From Labilithrix sp. (lineage in GTDB: Bacteria > Myxococcota_A > Polyangia > Polyangiales > Polyangiaceae): DNA of 64,000 bases. The notes beneath the pieces are model-generated. The model ran no database searches, was not told the DNA's origin, and worked only from the letters and a program-made list of their open reading frames with translations. Shown here piece by piece: positions 1 to 8,017 of this stretch (the first letter of the stretch is position 1; each line of letters opens with the position of its first letter). The stretch covers positions 1-64,000 of the forward strand of contig JAHBWD010000006.1 of the NCBI GenBank assembly GCA_019637175.1, in the 5' to 3' direction. The translations under genes were made by a program, and so were the position numbers.

Positions 1-1284
1 AAGGAAGCGGTGCTGCTCGAGAACCTCCGGCCGTCGTACAAGGTGCCCTACTACGCCGGCGCCTGCCCCGTGCGCGCGCTCGCGGCGATCCCGGTCGTCG
101 ACGACGGCATCGTGCGCGGCGTCCTCGCGCTCGATCGCGTCGACAACCGCGCGTTCACGTCGCAGGAGCACGAGCTCGCCGCGCAGGCGGCGCGCTACTG
201 CCTGCGCGCGATCCAGAACGAGCGCGTCTTCGTGCAGCTCGAGCGCGCGAAGGTCGAGCAGGGCAAGCTCTATCGCGCGGCCCAGGCGCTCGGCGCGGCG
301 ACCTCGGAGAAAGACGTCGTCGAGGCCGGTGTGCGCGCCGCGCGCGAGATCGCGAGCTTCGAGCTCGCCGCCGTCACCATCTGGGACGAAGCGGCGAAGA
401 TGCACGAGGTCTGCGCCGCGCGAAGCGAGAGCCGTGACATCGAAGACCTCGTCGGCCAGCGTTTTCGTCACAACACCGGCCTCGTCTCGATGGTGGTCAC
501 GAACCGCTTCCCCCTCCCCTACAAGGGGGAATTCGACCCGGCGCATCAGGTCGTCCTCTCCAAGCGCCTGCCCTGGCCGAATATTCCCTCTCTGCTCGTG
601 CTTCCTCTCCTCCACCACGGAAGGCCCCTCGGCACGCTGATCTTGGGGGCGAAGCGGCGCCACGCCTTCGGCGACACCGTGCGGCCGACCCTCGAGGTCC
701 TCGCGAGCCACCTCGCCGTGAGCCTCTCGAACGCGCGCATGGTCCACAAGCTCGAGACGATGGCGACGACCGACGGGCTCACCGGCCTCTTCAACAAGCG
801 CGCGATGCTCGAGCAGGCCTCGCAGAAGGTCGCCGCGGCGGTGCGCTTCGGGCGCAAGCTCTCGGTGCTCGTCACCGACATCGACTTCTTCAAGAAGGTC
901 AACGACACCTACGGGCACGACGTCGGCGACGTCGTCATCAAGGGGCTCGGCGCGATCCTCGAGAAGCAGAAGCGAACGACCGACGTGGTCGCGCGCTTCG
1001 GCGGCGAGGAGTTCGTGATCCTCTGCGAGCAGACCGACGAGGCCGGCGCGTTGATGCTCGGCGAGCGCATCCGCGAAGAGCTCGCCAAGACCGTCTTCCA
1101 CACGCCGAACGGTCCGCTCAGCGTGACGTGCTCGGTCGGCATCGCGACGTTCCCCGAGGCGGGCGAGCGCTGGGAGGATCTCTTCCGCGCCGCCGACGAG
1201 GCGCTCTACGCCTCGAAGCGCGGCGGCCGCGACCGCGTCACCGCGTGGCAGCCGGCGTCGCTCTCGCGCATCAAAGCAGGCTGA
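1..1284 (+). CDS. GAF-GAF-GGDEF diguanylate cyclase (5' partial)
   Basis: The frame is open from base 1, so the N-terminus lies outside the window. The first 70 or so residues are the tail of one GAF domain, a second complete GAF follows (about residues 80-245), and the last 170 residues are a GGDEF domain. The signature is GGEEF at about residues 334-338 counted from base 1, so cyclic-di-GMP synthesis is likely. An inhibitory I-site (RTTD) sits exactly five residues before it, so product feedback is expected. The visible part shows no membrane segment; sensing is probably cytosolic through the GAF domains. Ligand unknown. Confidence 0.93.
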   Translation, partial: KEAVLLENLRPSYKVPYYAGACPVRALAAIPVVDDGIVRGVLALDRVDNRAFTSQEHELAAQAARYCLRAIQNERVFVQLERAKVEQGKLYRAAQALGAATSEKDVVEAGVRAAREIASFELAAVTIWDEAAKMHEVCAARSESRDIEDLVGQRFRHNTGLVSMVVTNRFPLPYKGEFDPAHQVVLSKRLPWPNIPSLLVLPLLHHGRPLGTLILGAKRRHAFGDTVRPTLEVLASHLAVSLSNARMVHKLETMATTDGLTGLFNKRAMLEQASQKVAAAVRFGRKLSVLVTDIDFFKKVNDTYGHDVGDVVIKGLGAILEKQKRTTDVVARFGGEEFVILCEQTDEAGALMLGERIREELAKTVFHTPNGPLSVTCSVGIATFPEAGERWEDLFRAADEALYASKRGGRDRVTAWQPASLSRIKAG

Positions 1285-1321
1285 AAAGCGAGCAGATTCC
1301 GCCGAGCGCGACCGTCCTGCC

Positions 1322-1350
1322 TGGACAGTCACCCCGTGGATGCGCATCAT
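1322..1350 (+). promoter_or_regulatory. Possible promoter of the small charged protein
   Basis: TGGACA at 1322-1327, a 17-base spacer and CATCAT at 1345-1350 resemble a sigma-70 promoter (5/6 and 4/6 matches). The -10 box ends 8 bases before the ATG at 1359, so the transcript would have almost no leader. There is no Shine-Dalgarno sequence. Confidence 0.35.
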
Positions 1351-1358
1351 CACTCGCC

Positions 1359-1694
1359 ATGAGCGACGAAAAGTCCAAGCCGGTGGACGACCTCAAGCAA
1401 GGCCTCGGCCTCCTCTTCAAGGCGGCCAAGGGCGCCGTCGAGAAGCTCCCGACGGACAAGATCGAGGACGTCGTGAAGGACGGCGCGAAGGAAGTCGGCA
1501 AGGCCTTCGAATCGGTCGCCAACGAGATCGACAAGGTCTTCAACAAGGCGACGGGCGCGCCGCCCCCGCCCGAGGCCAGCGCCAAGCCGGACGAAGAAGA
1601 GAAGAAGGAGCCGCCCGCGGCGCCGCCCGCCGAGGCTCAGCCCTACGACGACGCGTACGCGCCCGAGCCCCCCAAGGGCCCGCGCGTCGGCTGA
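1359..1694 (+). CDS. Small charged protein with Pro-rich tail, unknown function
   Basis: A 111-residue protein. The start is the ATG at 1359; reading further upstream would run into the preceding cyclase gene. The first 65 residues are Lys/Asp/Glu/Val-rich and should form amphipathic helix (repeated D-lysine/valine patterns around DVVKDGAKEV). The last 45 are Pro/Ala/Glu-rich and probably disordered. No signal peptide, membrane segment or cysteine is seen. I do not recognise the family. Codon use matches the neighbours, so it is likely a real gene rather than chance. It stands alone between the cyclase and a convergent gene. Confidence 0.7.
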   Translation: MSDEKSKPVDDLKQGLGLLFKAAKGAVEKLPTDKIEDVVKDGAKEVGKAFESVANEIDKVFNKATGAPPPPEASAKPDEEEKKEPPAAPPAEAQPYDDAYAPEPPKGPRVG

Positions 1695-1714
1695 GCATCG
1701 TCACTGCGGCGCGG

Positions 1715-1885
1715 TCACAGCGCCGAGCCTCCGCCGGGCAGGCGTCGTCGTAGGAAGTGCGTTCGCTTGCGCATCGGCTTCGCGAGCAGTCGCTCGATCA
1801 TCTCTCGCAGGTCGCGCTCGGTCTCGCGCCGCAGGCTGGCGAGCCTCTGCCTGCGGGTGCGCTTTCTAGCGTTTGCGTTTGGCAT
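1715..1885 (-). CDS. Small basic protein (56 aa) coupled to nucleotidyltransferase
   Basis: A 56-residue open frame that begins at an ATG inside the last codons of the upstream nucleotidyltransferase (overlap 20 bases, different frame). It is rich in Arg and Leu, with a helical central part (LRRETERDLREMIERLL) and a Gly-rich C-terminus ending GGGSAL. The arrangement suggests translational coupling. Function unknown; a partner or regulator of the nucleotidyltransferase, perhaps a toxin-antitoxin pair, is inferred only from position and size. It fills what would otherwise be a 170-base gap. It could be chance in GC-rich DNA, although the helix pattern argues against that. Confidence 0.5.
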   Translation of the reverse strand: MPNANARKRTRRQRLASLRRETERDLREMIERLLAKPMRKRTHFLRRRLPGGGSAL

Positions 1886-2330
1886 CGAGGGTTGCTTCGA
1901 GGACCGGAATCACGGCGCGGTCCTTGGGCCTGTTGGCGGCGGACTTGCTCTTCAAGATGTCCTCGAGCGCCGCGACGAGCAAGGTCGTTTCTCCGATGAG
2001 GAGCGCCGAAGCACGCTTCTTCGCTCCTTCGAATGAGCGCAGGCCGTGGATGGCGCCCATGAAGTCGACCTGGAGCGTGAGGTCGTCGTCGACGACGCGG
2101 TAGAGCGACGAGGCGGGGTAGTAAGGCCTCAGGACCACGGCGCCGAGGGTGCGCGCGAAGCGCACGAGCTTTCGTCGATTCGCGGGCGTGTCTCGAAAGA
2201 AGAAGTCGAAGTCGAGCGTCGTCACCGGCGCTCCCTGGAGCGCCGCCGCCGCGTTGCCGATGAGAACGGCATCGAGCTTGGCGTCGGCGAGGGCCCTCGC
2301 CACCCGTTCGAGGAGCGGGCCTGCGTCCAT
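1866..2330 (-). CDS. Nucleotidyltransferase-fold protein (AbiEii/MNT-like)
   Basis: A 154-residue protein with the minimal nucleotidyltransferase signature: a Gly-Asn-Ala-rich turn (IGNAAAALQG, about residues 20-29) followed by the metal-binding D-F-D (about 35-37) and a third acidic residue in LQVDFMG. Such domains act as stand-alone NMP transferases, often as antitoxins or toxins in type IV and MNT systems. The start is the ATG at 2330, supported by TACGAT ending exactly 6 bases upstream. No HEPN partner is nearby; instead the 56-residue basic protein overlaps its 3' end. Substrate unknown. Confidence 0.75.
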   Translation of the reverse strand: MDAGPLLERVARALADAKLDAVLIGNAAAALQGAPVTTLDFDFFFRDTPANRRKLVRFARTLGAVVLRPYYPASSLYRVVDDDLTLQVDFMGAIHGLRSFEGAKKRASALLIGETTLLVAALEDILKSKSAANRPKDRAVIPVLEATLDAKRKR

Positions 2331-2336
2331 CTCGGC

Positions 2337-2342
2337 ATCGTA
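2337..2342 (-). promoter_or_regulatory. -10 box of leaderless promoter (TACGAT, N6)
   Basis: TACGAT on the minus strand ends 6 bases before the ATG at 2330, with no Shine-Dalgarno sequence. It is one of a set in this window with TAnnnT placed 6 or 7 bases before a start codon. Confidence 0.5.
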
Positions 2343-2383
2343 CTGAAGAAGCGAGGAAGAACCAGCGGAGCAGAGCGCCTCGG

Positions 2384-3022
2384 TCAGAACGTGCGGCCGG
2401 GCGAGCAGAAGTTCTCGGGACCGATCGCGTAGTTCTCCGCGATGAACGCGCCGAGCGTCGGGGCGTCGACGCAGTCGGCCTTGTACGTCCACCCCCACGC
2501 GGCCGCCGCGACGGGACGGTCGATGCGCGGATCGGGCGCGAGGATCACGCGCGCGCGGACCGGGTCGACACACAGCGGATCGGCCTTCACGGCGTCGCGC
2601 ACCTTGCGGAGCGCTTCGACGTTCTGGACGCACGCCGCCTCGGTGGGGCTCTGGCACTTGTAGAGGAGGACGACCGCGCCGTGCTCCATGCTGTGCACGA
2701 GGTAGCCGTGGTCGATCGGCTTGTCGAACTCCTGGAACTGCGCCCACACGGGGTAGTGCGGCCCGCTCGACGGCGGGTTCGAGTTGTACGTGATGACGGT
2801 TCCTTCGGGCACGTGAGGGCTCTCGAGGATCGCCGGCGACTCGATGACGACGGGGCAGCTCGCGTTCGGCGGGACGAAGGGCTGCGCGAGGCGGCGATCG
2901 ACGCCTGCGTCGCCGCCGCCTCCGCCCGACGAGCCGGCGTCGTCGTCGCTGCTGCACGCGAGGAGGATGCCCGCCGAGAAGAAAGCCCCGAGGAGCACCG
3001 AGCCGAAGAAAGAGCTACGCAT
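2384..3022 (-). CDS. DUF3105 lipoprotein
   Basis: A 212-residue secreted lipoprotein. The signal peptide ends in a lipobox (ILLAC, Cys23), followed by a Ser/Asp/Gly linker of about 20 residues. The rest matches the DUF3105 family: the conserved S-G-P-H-Y stretch and the S-M-E-H-G-A-V-V segment near the middle, with four further cysteines that could pair outside the cytosol. DUF3105 has no established biochemical role. The start at 3022 is chosen because it gives the signal peptide; the frame also runs open further upstream. TATGGT lies 8 bases before the ATG. Confidence 0.88.
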   Translation of the reverse strand: MRSSFFGSVLLGAFFSAGILLACSSDDDAGSSGGGGGDAGVDRRLAQPFVPPNASCPVVIESPAILESPHVPEGTVITYNSNPPSSGPHYPVWAQFQEFDKPIDHGYLVHSMEHGAVVLLYKCQSPTEAACVQNVEALRKVRDAVKADPLCVDPVRARVILAPDPRIDRPVAAAAWGWTYKADCVDAPTLGAFIAENYAIGPENFCSPGRTF

Positions 3023-3030
3023 CGCCGAAA

Positions 3031-3036
3031 ACCATA
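3031..3036 (-). promoter_or_regulatory. Possible -10 box (TATGGT, N8)
   Basis: TATGGT on the minus strand ends 8 bases before the ATG of the DUF3105 gene. The gene has no Shine-Dalgarno site, consistent with a very short leader. Confidence 0.35.
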
Positions 3037-3158
3037 CTAAGCCGAGCGCGTCCGCGCAGCTGTTTGACGGCGGTCGCGAAGGCGAGTCTCCTTGTCGGGT
3101 GTCGCTTTCTGCACCGCCTCCGTCCGACCTGCCCGCGCGGCAGCTGTCCGACGAAGGC

Positions 3159-4190
3159 ATGACGCCGTCGCTGCCTCCCGCGTCGATGGCCGACGTGCGA
3201 CACCCGCGCGGGCGGCTCGCGCCGCCCTTGCCGGCGAACGCGCCGCGGCTCAAGCGCGCGCTGCGCGCGCTGCGCCGCCTCGGCCACGGGCTCATGCTCC
3301 ACGACGCGATGCTCGCGGCGCCGGCGATGGCGTTCCACTTCTTCCTGAGCCTCCTGCCGCTGCTCGTCTTCGTCGGCTATGTCGTGGGGCACATCGCGCG
3401 CCGTCGCGGCGTCGACGCGGTGCTCTCGCCGGTGCTCGACAACCTCCCGCAGGCCGCCGAAGCGGTCGTGAAGAAGGAGGTCGCGCGTCTCGCAGGCTCG
3501 GGCGGCAGCACGCTCGGTCCGCTCGCGGCCGTCGGCTTCTTGTGGATCGCGTCGGGCGGAACGCACGGCCTCATGAACTCGATCGAGACGGTCGTGGGCG
3601 CGCCGCGTCGTCCGTGGTGGAAGAAGCGCCTCTACTCTCTCTTGTGGGTCATCGGCTCGCTGTTCGCGTTCGCGCTCGCGGCGTTCGCGCTCGTGCAGTG
3701 GGACGCGGTCGTGCACCCGCGCGAGCCGGCGCCGATCGCGAGCGCGAGCGTGACGCCGAGCTCTTCCGAGGCAGATTCGTCGCGGCTGCACGAGAAGCCG
3801 AGCGCGACCGTCGTGCGTCACGAGCCCGTCGAGCGTTCTCCCGCGCGAAAGCGTGGCGTGAAGATCTTGAGGAGCAGTGGCGAGCGTGCGCTCGCGCTCT
3901 CGATCTCGATCCTTTTCGCCACGGCCGTGCTCGCTACGTTCTACCGACTTGCGGTAACTCATACGACGCAACTCAAGCGGCGCGTTCTCCCCGGAGCAGT
4001 CCTCGCCGTCGTTCTCTGGATGGTGATCTCGTGGGCGTTCGGACTCTATGTGAGCAGCCTCGCCGAATACGCGGTCTTCTACGGAAGCCTCGCGGCCGTC
4101 GCCGTGCTGCTCGTGTGGCTCTGGCTCACCAGCCTCTCGATCCTCGTCGGCGCGGAGCTCAATTCGCAGCTCGAAGGCCTGCGCGACTGA
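3159..4190 (+). CDS. YihY/BrkB family integral membrane protein
   Basis: About 343 residues with the YihY/BrkB fold: a conserved opening around AAPAMAFHFFLSLLPLLVF, a W-I-A-S-G-G segment, and five or six membrane helices ending in LVWLWLTSLSILVGAELNSQLE, the family's C-terminal signature. An insertion of about 60 residues rich in Ser, Pro and Glu (near residues 185-250) separates the helices and is likely a loop. The family was once called ribonuclease BN, but transport or envelope roles are more likely; substrate unknown. Start uncertain: ATG 3159 is used, ATG 3186 is possible. Divergent from the DUF3105 gene. Confidence 0.85.
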   Translation: MTPSLPPASMADVRHPRGRLAPPLPANAPRLKRALRALRRLGHGLMLHDAMLAAPAMAFHFFLSLLPLLVFVGYVVGHIARRRGVDAVLSPVLDNLPQAAEAVVKKEVARLAGSGGSTLGPLAAVGFLWIASGGTHGLMNSIETVVGAPRRPWWKKRLYSLLWVIGSLFAFALAAFALVQWDAVVHPREPAPIASASVTPSSSEADSSRLHEKPSATVVRHEPVERSPARKRGVKILRSSGERALALSISILFATAVLATFYRLAVTHTTQLKRRVLPGAVLAVVLWMVISWAFGLYVSSLAEYAVFYGSLAAVAVLLVWLWLTSLSILVGAELNSQLEGLRD

Positions 4191-4272
4191 ACGCTGGATC
4201 GACCGCTGCCCAGCGCCGTTGTGCACGCTCGGAGCGCGAGCCTTCGAGCGCGGAAAAGCCGGCGAGAGCCGT

Positions 4273-4291
4273 CGTGCGATGTCATCGCACG
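4273..4291. promoter_or_regulatory. Perfect 19-bp palindrome between brkB-like and protease genes
   Basis: Arms CGTGCGATG and CATCGCACG flank a single T. It lies 83 bases after the membrane-protein stop and about 190 bases before the protease start, in the longest gap of the window (4191-4481, 291 bases). No T-run follows, so a protein-binding site is as likely as a terminator. The rest of the gap shows nothing else I can support. Confidence 0.4.
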
Positions 4292-4481
4292 TGGTCGGTG
4301 CGTGCGCGAATGGTGCGTCCGAGATCCGGCGCGACGATGATCCGGTGTGTGCACCTGTAACTCACCGTAGGCCTATTTTTACGATGCGAAAGCGTCATGA
4401 TCCTCTCGCGCACGACGTCGCGATCGGGCACATTGAAGAGAGCGGGAGGCAGTGACTTGCCGGTCGTTCCCGCGCACTGAC

Positions 4482-5384
4482 ATGACGAAGCACGCCCGCC
4501 GCGACGCGCTCACTTCCGTATCGATCACCCTCGTAGCCGCACTGCTGTCCGTGACCGGTGCAGGCTGCGTGAAGCGCCAACAGACTCCCGACGAGCGGAT
4601 GCTACGCGCCGTCGAGCAAGAGTCTTCCTCCGGTGTCGTCGCGATCGCGACGACGATGGCCGACAGCCCGACGCACATCACGCTGTGCAGCGGCGCGGTC
4701 GTCGCTCCGAACCTCGTGCTCACCGCGCGCCACTGCGTGTCGCGCGCCGTGACGGCGACGCCTTCGTGCGATGCGCGCGGTCGCTCGCACAACGGCGATC
4801 ACCTCGCCGAAGACGTCGACCCTTCGGCGATCGCGATCTACACCGGCGCGCACGTTCGCCCGGACATGGATCTGCCGGTCGCGCGCGCGGTGCGCACGCT
4901 CCACCCGACGGGCCAGGTGCTCTGCGACGCCGACGTCGCGTTCCTCGTCCTCGATCGTCCGATCCCCAACGCCGCGATCCTCTCGATGCGCCTGCACGGG
5001 CCTGTCGAGACGGGCGACGTCGTCGTCCCCGTCGGCTTCGGCGGCGGCACTTCGAACGTCGTCGGCCTCAAGGTCGCGCGCCAGAAGAGCACGGTGCTCG
5101 CCACCGGTCCGAGCGCGAACGCGGCGACGGGCGCGGTGCTCGGCCCGCGCGAGTTCGAAGTCGATCGCGCGACGTGCCGCGGCGACTCCGGCGGTCCCGC
5201 GATCGACGCGATGACCGGCGAGATCGTCGGCATCGTCTCGCGCGGAGGCAGCTGCTCGGCCAACGGCAATCACGTCTACACGCGCGTCGACGCGTACAAG
5301 CGCCTCGCGCAGGCGGCGTTCGCCGCGGCCGACCGCGAGCCCAACGTCGCCGCGCGCGATCTCCCCGCCGACGAATCTCGCTGA
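4482..5384 (+). CDS. Trypsin-like serine protease, probable lipoprotein
   Basis: A 300-residue S1-family protease. The catalytic triad is visible: His84 in LTARHC, Asp151 in DADVAFLVLD and Ser236 in CRGDSGGP, with cysteines placed as in secreted trypsins. The N-terminus is basic, then hydrophobic, then a Cys (about 29), so export and perhaps lipidation are likely, although the lipobox is imperfect. The start is ATG 4482; an in-frame GTG at 4452 has a GGAGG only two bases away, too close to work well. Substrate unknown. It probably acts at the cell surface. Confidence 0.9.
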   Translation: MTKHARRDALTSVSITLVAALLSVTGAGCVKRQQTPDERMLRAVEQESSSGVVAIATTMADSPTHITLCSGAVVAPNLVLTARHCVSRAVTATPSCDARGRSHNGDHLAEDVDPSAIAIYTGAHVRPDMDLPVARAVRTLHPTGQVLCDADVAFLVLDRPIPNAAILSMRLHGPVETGDVVVPVGFGGGTSNVVGLKVARQKSTVLATGPSANAATGAVLGPREFEVDRATCRGDSGGPAIDAMTGEIVGIVSRGGSCSANGNHVYTRVDAYKRLAQAAFAAADREPNVAARDLPADESR

Positions 5385-5407
5385 ACCGCTGATACCATCG
5401 ACGTCGG

Positions 5408-5992
5408 ATGGCGGAGCCGATGATCAAGGGCGCGGCGATCCGCGAGCTCTTCGCCTGGTACGAAGAGACGCGCGGGAAGGGCCGCGTGCGCGAGGCCGTG
5501 CGCCGCGTGCCCGAAGATCTGCGGCCGCTGCTCGACCCCGACGAGCCGCGGGTCACGCTCCTTCCGGCGTCGTGGTACCCGTGCCGCCTCGTGCACTCGA
5601 TGCTCGAGTCGCTCAAGGAAGGGATGAGCGACGCGGAGTTCGACGCGCTGCTCCGCGAGGGCACCCGCGCGGTCATCCTGCGCGGGATCGCAGCGTACCG
5701 CTTCGTGCTCGAGAAGATCGTCACGCCCGAGATCTACGCGCTCATGGTGCCGCGCTTCTGGCGACAGCTCCACAGCACCGGCGTGCGCAGGATGAAGATC
5801 GTGGGGCCGAACGAGGCGAGGAGCGTGACCGCGAAGTGGCCCGGCCATCACCCGCTGCTCTGCACGCTCACGATCGAGACGATGTGCGCGCTCTTCGAGC
5901 GGATGGGAAAGCGCGATCTCCAGTGGGAGCGCGTGAAGTGCGTCTCTTCGGACGGCGGCGACGAGTGCGTCACGCGCCTCACGTGGAAGTGA
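5408..5992 (+). CDS. Conserved myxobacterial-type protein (TIGR02265-like)
   Basis: A 194-residue soluble protein with no signal or membrane segment. The layout (a W-Y-P motif near residue 55, a helical middle, W-P-G-H-H-P near 155 and a C-terminal CVSSDGGDECVTRLTW) resembles the myxobacterial paralogue family TIGR02265/DUF2378 and, loosely, small ligand-binding V4R/heme-NO-type folds. No function is known. It starts 23 bases after the protease stop and could be cotranscribed. The family link is from memory of its pattern and is not certain. Confidence 0.65.
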   Translation: MAEPMIKGAAIRELFAWYEETRGKGRVREAVRRVPEDLRPLLDPDEPRVTLLPASWYPCRLVHSMLESLKEGMSDAEFDALLREGTRAVILRGIAAYRFVLEKIVTPEIYALMVPRFWRQLHSTGVRRMKIVGPNEARSVTAKWPGHHPLLCTLTIETMCALFERMGKRDLQWERVKCVSSDGGDECVTRLTWK

Positions 5993-5995
5993 AGA

Positions 5996-6826
5996 TCACT
6001 TCTTGGCGGGCAGCGCGAGACCGAGCTCTTTCATGACCGCCTGGAGATCGTCCCACGCCTGTCGCTTCGCCTCGGACTGCTGCGCGCTCGGGCGGATCAA
6101 GTACGACGGGTGATAGGTCGGCATCACCGGCGTCTTGCCTTTGTAGAGCTTCCAGTGCCCGCGCACCTTCGTGATGCCGAGCTTCGTTCCGAGGAGCGCG
6201 CCCACCGCCGTGTTGCCGAGCGCGACGATGACCTTGGGCTCGACGATCGCGAGCTGCTCGTGCAGGTACGGGATGCACGTGTCGATCTCGATCGGCTCGG
6301 GCTTGCGGTTACCCGGCGGGCGGCACTTGATGATGTTGCAGACGTAGACGTCCTTGGCGGGATCGAGGCCCATCGCGCCGATCATCTTGTCGAGGAGCTG
6401 GCCTGCGCGTCCGACGAAGGGCAAGCCTTGCGCGTCCTCGTCGGCACCGGGGGCTTCGCCGACGAAGCAGAGAGACGCGGCGGGGTTGCCGCGGGAGAAG
6501 ACGACGTTGGTGCGGGTGGTCGCGAGGACGCACTTGGTGCACGTCGAGGCTTCGGTGGAGACTTGCTCGAGGGTGCGGCGGGGAGCGGGAGCGGGAGCGG
6601 GAGCGGGAGCGAGCGCGGGAGGGGGAGCGGGCGCGGGCGCGGGAGGGGGAGCGAGCGCGGGCGCGGGAGCGAGCGCGGGAGCGGGAGCGAGCGCGGGAGG
6701 GGGAGCGACGGGGCGTTGGTCGCGGGGTTTGCGCGGGATGCCGATCGCGCCCGTGTCCTGCTGCCACTCGAGGTAGGCGCGGAGCGAGGCGGCGACGCTC
6801 GCGAGCTCGTCTCGCGGATCGGACAT
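5996..6826 (-). CDS. Type 4 uracil-DNA glycosylase with Pro-Ala linker
   Basis: About 276 residues. The C-terminal 200 are a family-4 uracil-DNA glycosylase that removes uracil from DNA in base excision repair. Motif A (GEAPGADED) and an H-P-S-Y-L-I-R segment are present. The four iron-sulphur cysteines are in CTKC, in IKCRPPGNR and 16 residues later in IDTC, as in thermophilic and mycobacterial homologues. Between a 45-residue N-terminal helix and the enzyme lies a tract of about 45 residues of almost pure Pro and Ala. The start is ATG 6826, with a further in-frame ATG at 6862. It converges with the plus-strand gene, three bases apart. Confidence 0.93.
   Translation of the reverse strand: MSDPRDELASVAASLRAYLEWQQDTGAIGIPRKPRDQRPVAPPPALAPAPALAPAPALAPPPAPAPAPPPALAPAPAPAPAPRRTLEQVSTEASTCTKCVLATTRTNVVFSRGNPAASLCFVGEAPGADEDAQGLPFVGRAGQLLDKMIGAMGLDPAKDVYVCNIIKCRPPGNRKPEPIEIDTCIPYLHEQLAIVEPKVIVALGNTAVGALLGTKLGITKVRGHWKLYKGKTPVMPTYHPSYLIRPSAQQSEAKRQAWDDLQAVMKELGLALPAKK
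6578..6708. repeat. Degenerate GGGAGCG/GCGCGGGA repeat inside the glycosylase gene
   Basis: About 130 bases of tandem 6- and 12-base units such as gggagc and gagcgcggga. On the minus strand they encode the Pro-Ala linker of the uracil-DNA glycosylase. Units vary but never break the frame. Likely slippage-prone and variable in length between strains. Confidence 0.85.
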
Positions 6827-6874
6827 GACGTGACGTCTAGGTCGGGGCGCGTCGCGATGCAACGCTCGCGGGCG

Positions 6875-8005
6875 TCAGAGCGAGGCGTACGCGGCCGCGG
6901 AGAGCGCCTTGGGTCGCGGGTCGACGAGGATCTCGACGCCCATCCGGTTCATCACGTAGCCGAAGCCGAGCTTGGCGTCGGGATCGGCGAAGCCGAACGA
7001 GCCGCCGGCGCCGGGATGGCCGAAGCTCGCCGCGCCGCCGAAGTCGTCGTGGGGCTGAGGGAGCATGAAGCCGAGGCCGAACCGGGTCGTGACGCCGAGG
7101 ACGAGATCGGGGCCGCACGCTTGCTCTTCGCGACATCGCGCGATCGACTCGGGCGCGAGGAGCCCGCCGCGAGCGAGCGCTCCGTAGATGCGCGCGATCC
7201 CGCGCGCGGTCGCGTGCCCGTTGAGCGAAGGGATGTCGGCGTCTCGCCACGCGCGCGACGTGATCGTGTCGGGCATGACGAGCGAGATCGGATTGACGAA
7301 CGCCTTCGCGGTCATCGACTCGGGCTCCGCCGCGATGCGATCGAAGAGCGTCCTGACGCCGGGCGCAGGCCGGGCCGGGCGGAGGTCCGCGGCGCGTCCT
7401 TCGTCGGCGAGCGCGAGGCCGATCTGCACGTCGCGCTCGACGCCGAGCGGCCCCGCGATCGTCCCGTGAAAGTAGTCGCGAGGCATCTTGCCGCTGACGC
7501 GCCGAACGATCTCGCCGACGAGCCAGCCGAAGGTCATCGCGTGATAGCCGTGCGCCGTGCCCGGCTCCCACCACGTCGCTTCCTTCTCCAGCGCGCGAAC
7601 CATGAACGCGAAGTCGAAGAGCGCCTCCGGCGGCAGCGTCTCGCGGATCGCGGGGAGGCCCGATCGATGCGAGAGGAGCCATCGCAACGTCGTCGGCGTC
7701 GACAGCTCGGGCCAGAGCGTCGAGAGCGGCGCGTCGAGATCGATGCGCCCCTCTTGCACCAGGCGATGCGCGCACATCGCGAGCAGACCCTTCGTCGTCG
7801 AGTAGACGTTGACGAGCGTGTCTCGCTCCCACGGACGCGTCCTCTTCCTGTCGGCGTGGCCGCCCCAGAGATCGACCACGGCCCTTCCCTCGACGACGAG
7901 CGAGCAGGCCGCGCCGAGCTCGTGCTCGCCCGCGAGCGTCTCGGCGAACGCCTCCTTCACGCGCGAGAAGCGCGCGTCACACGTCCCATGAACGATCGCG
8001 GCCAT
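6875..8005 (-). CDS. Serine hydrolase of the beta-lactamase/EstB family
   Basis: A 376-residue class C beta-lactamase-related hydrolase. The S-x-x-K motif is STTK (Ser69-Lys72) and the Tyr of the second motif is in GYHAMTFGW. The C-terminal HPGAGGSFGFADP corresponds to the third motif region, with His-Pro-Gly in place of Lys-Thr-Gly, as in EstB-type esterases. An esterase or amidase is therefore more likely than a true beta-lactamase. No signal peptide is seen, so it is probably cytosolic. It lies 12 bases upstream of the tonB-like stop but reads in the same direction. Substrate unknown. Confidence 0.88.
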   Translation of the reverse strand: MAAIVHGTCDARFSRVKEAFAETLAGEHELGAACSLVVEGRAVVDLWGGHADRKRTRPWERDTLVNVYSTTKGLLAMCAHRLVQEGRIDLDAPLSTLWPELSTPTTLRWLLSHRSGLPAIRETLPPEALFDFAFMVRALEKEATWWEPGTAHGYHAMTFGWLVGEIVRRVSGKMPRDYFHGTIAGPLGVERDVQIGLALADEGRAADLRPARPAPGVRTLFDRIAAEPESMTAKAFVNPISLVMPDTITSRAWRDADIPSLNGHATARGIARIYGALARGGLLAPESIARCREEQACGPDLVLGVTTRFGLGFMLPQPHDDFGGAASFGHPGAGGSFGFADPDAKLGFGYVMNRMGVEILVDPRPKALSAAAYASL

Positions 8006-8017
8006 CGTCTTCGTGCT

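Noticed and set aside
6578..6708. Repeat tract considered as a CRISPR array
   Set aside because: Units are 6-12 bases, contiguous and in frame with a protein linker; no spacers, no cas genes.
6875..8005. Reading the serine hydrolase as a beta-lactamase resistance gene
   Set aside because: No signal peptide and an HPG instead of KTG motif; esterase-type relatives fit better.
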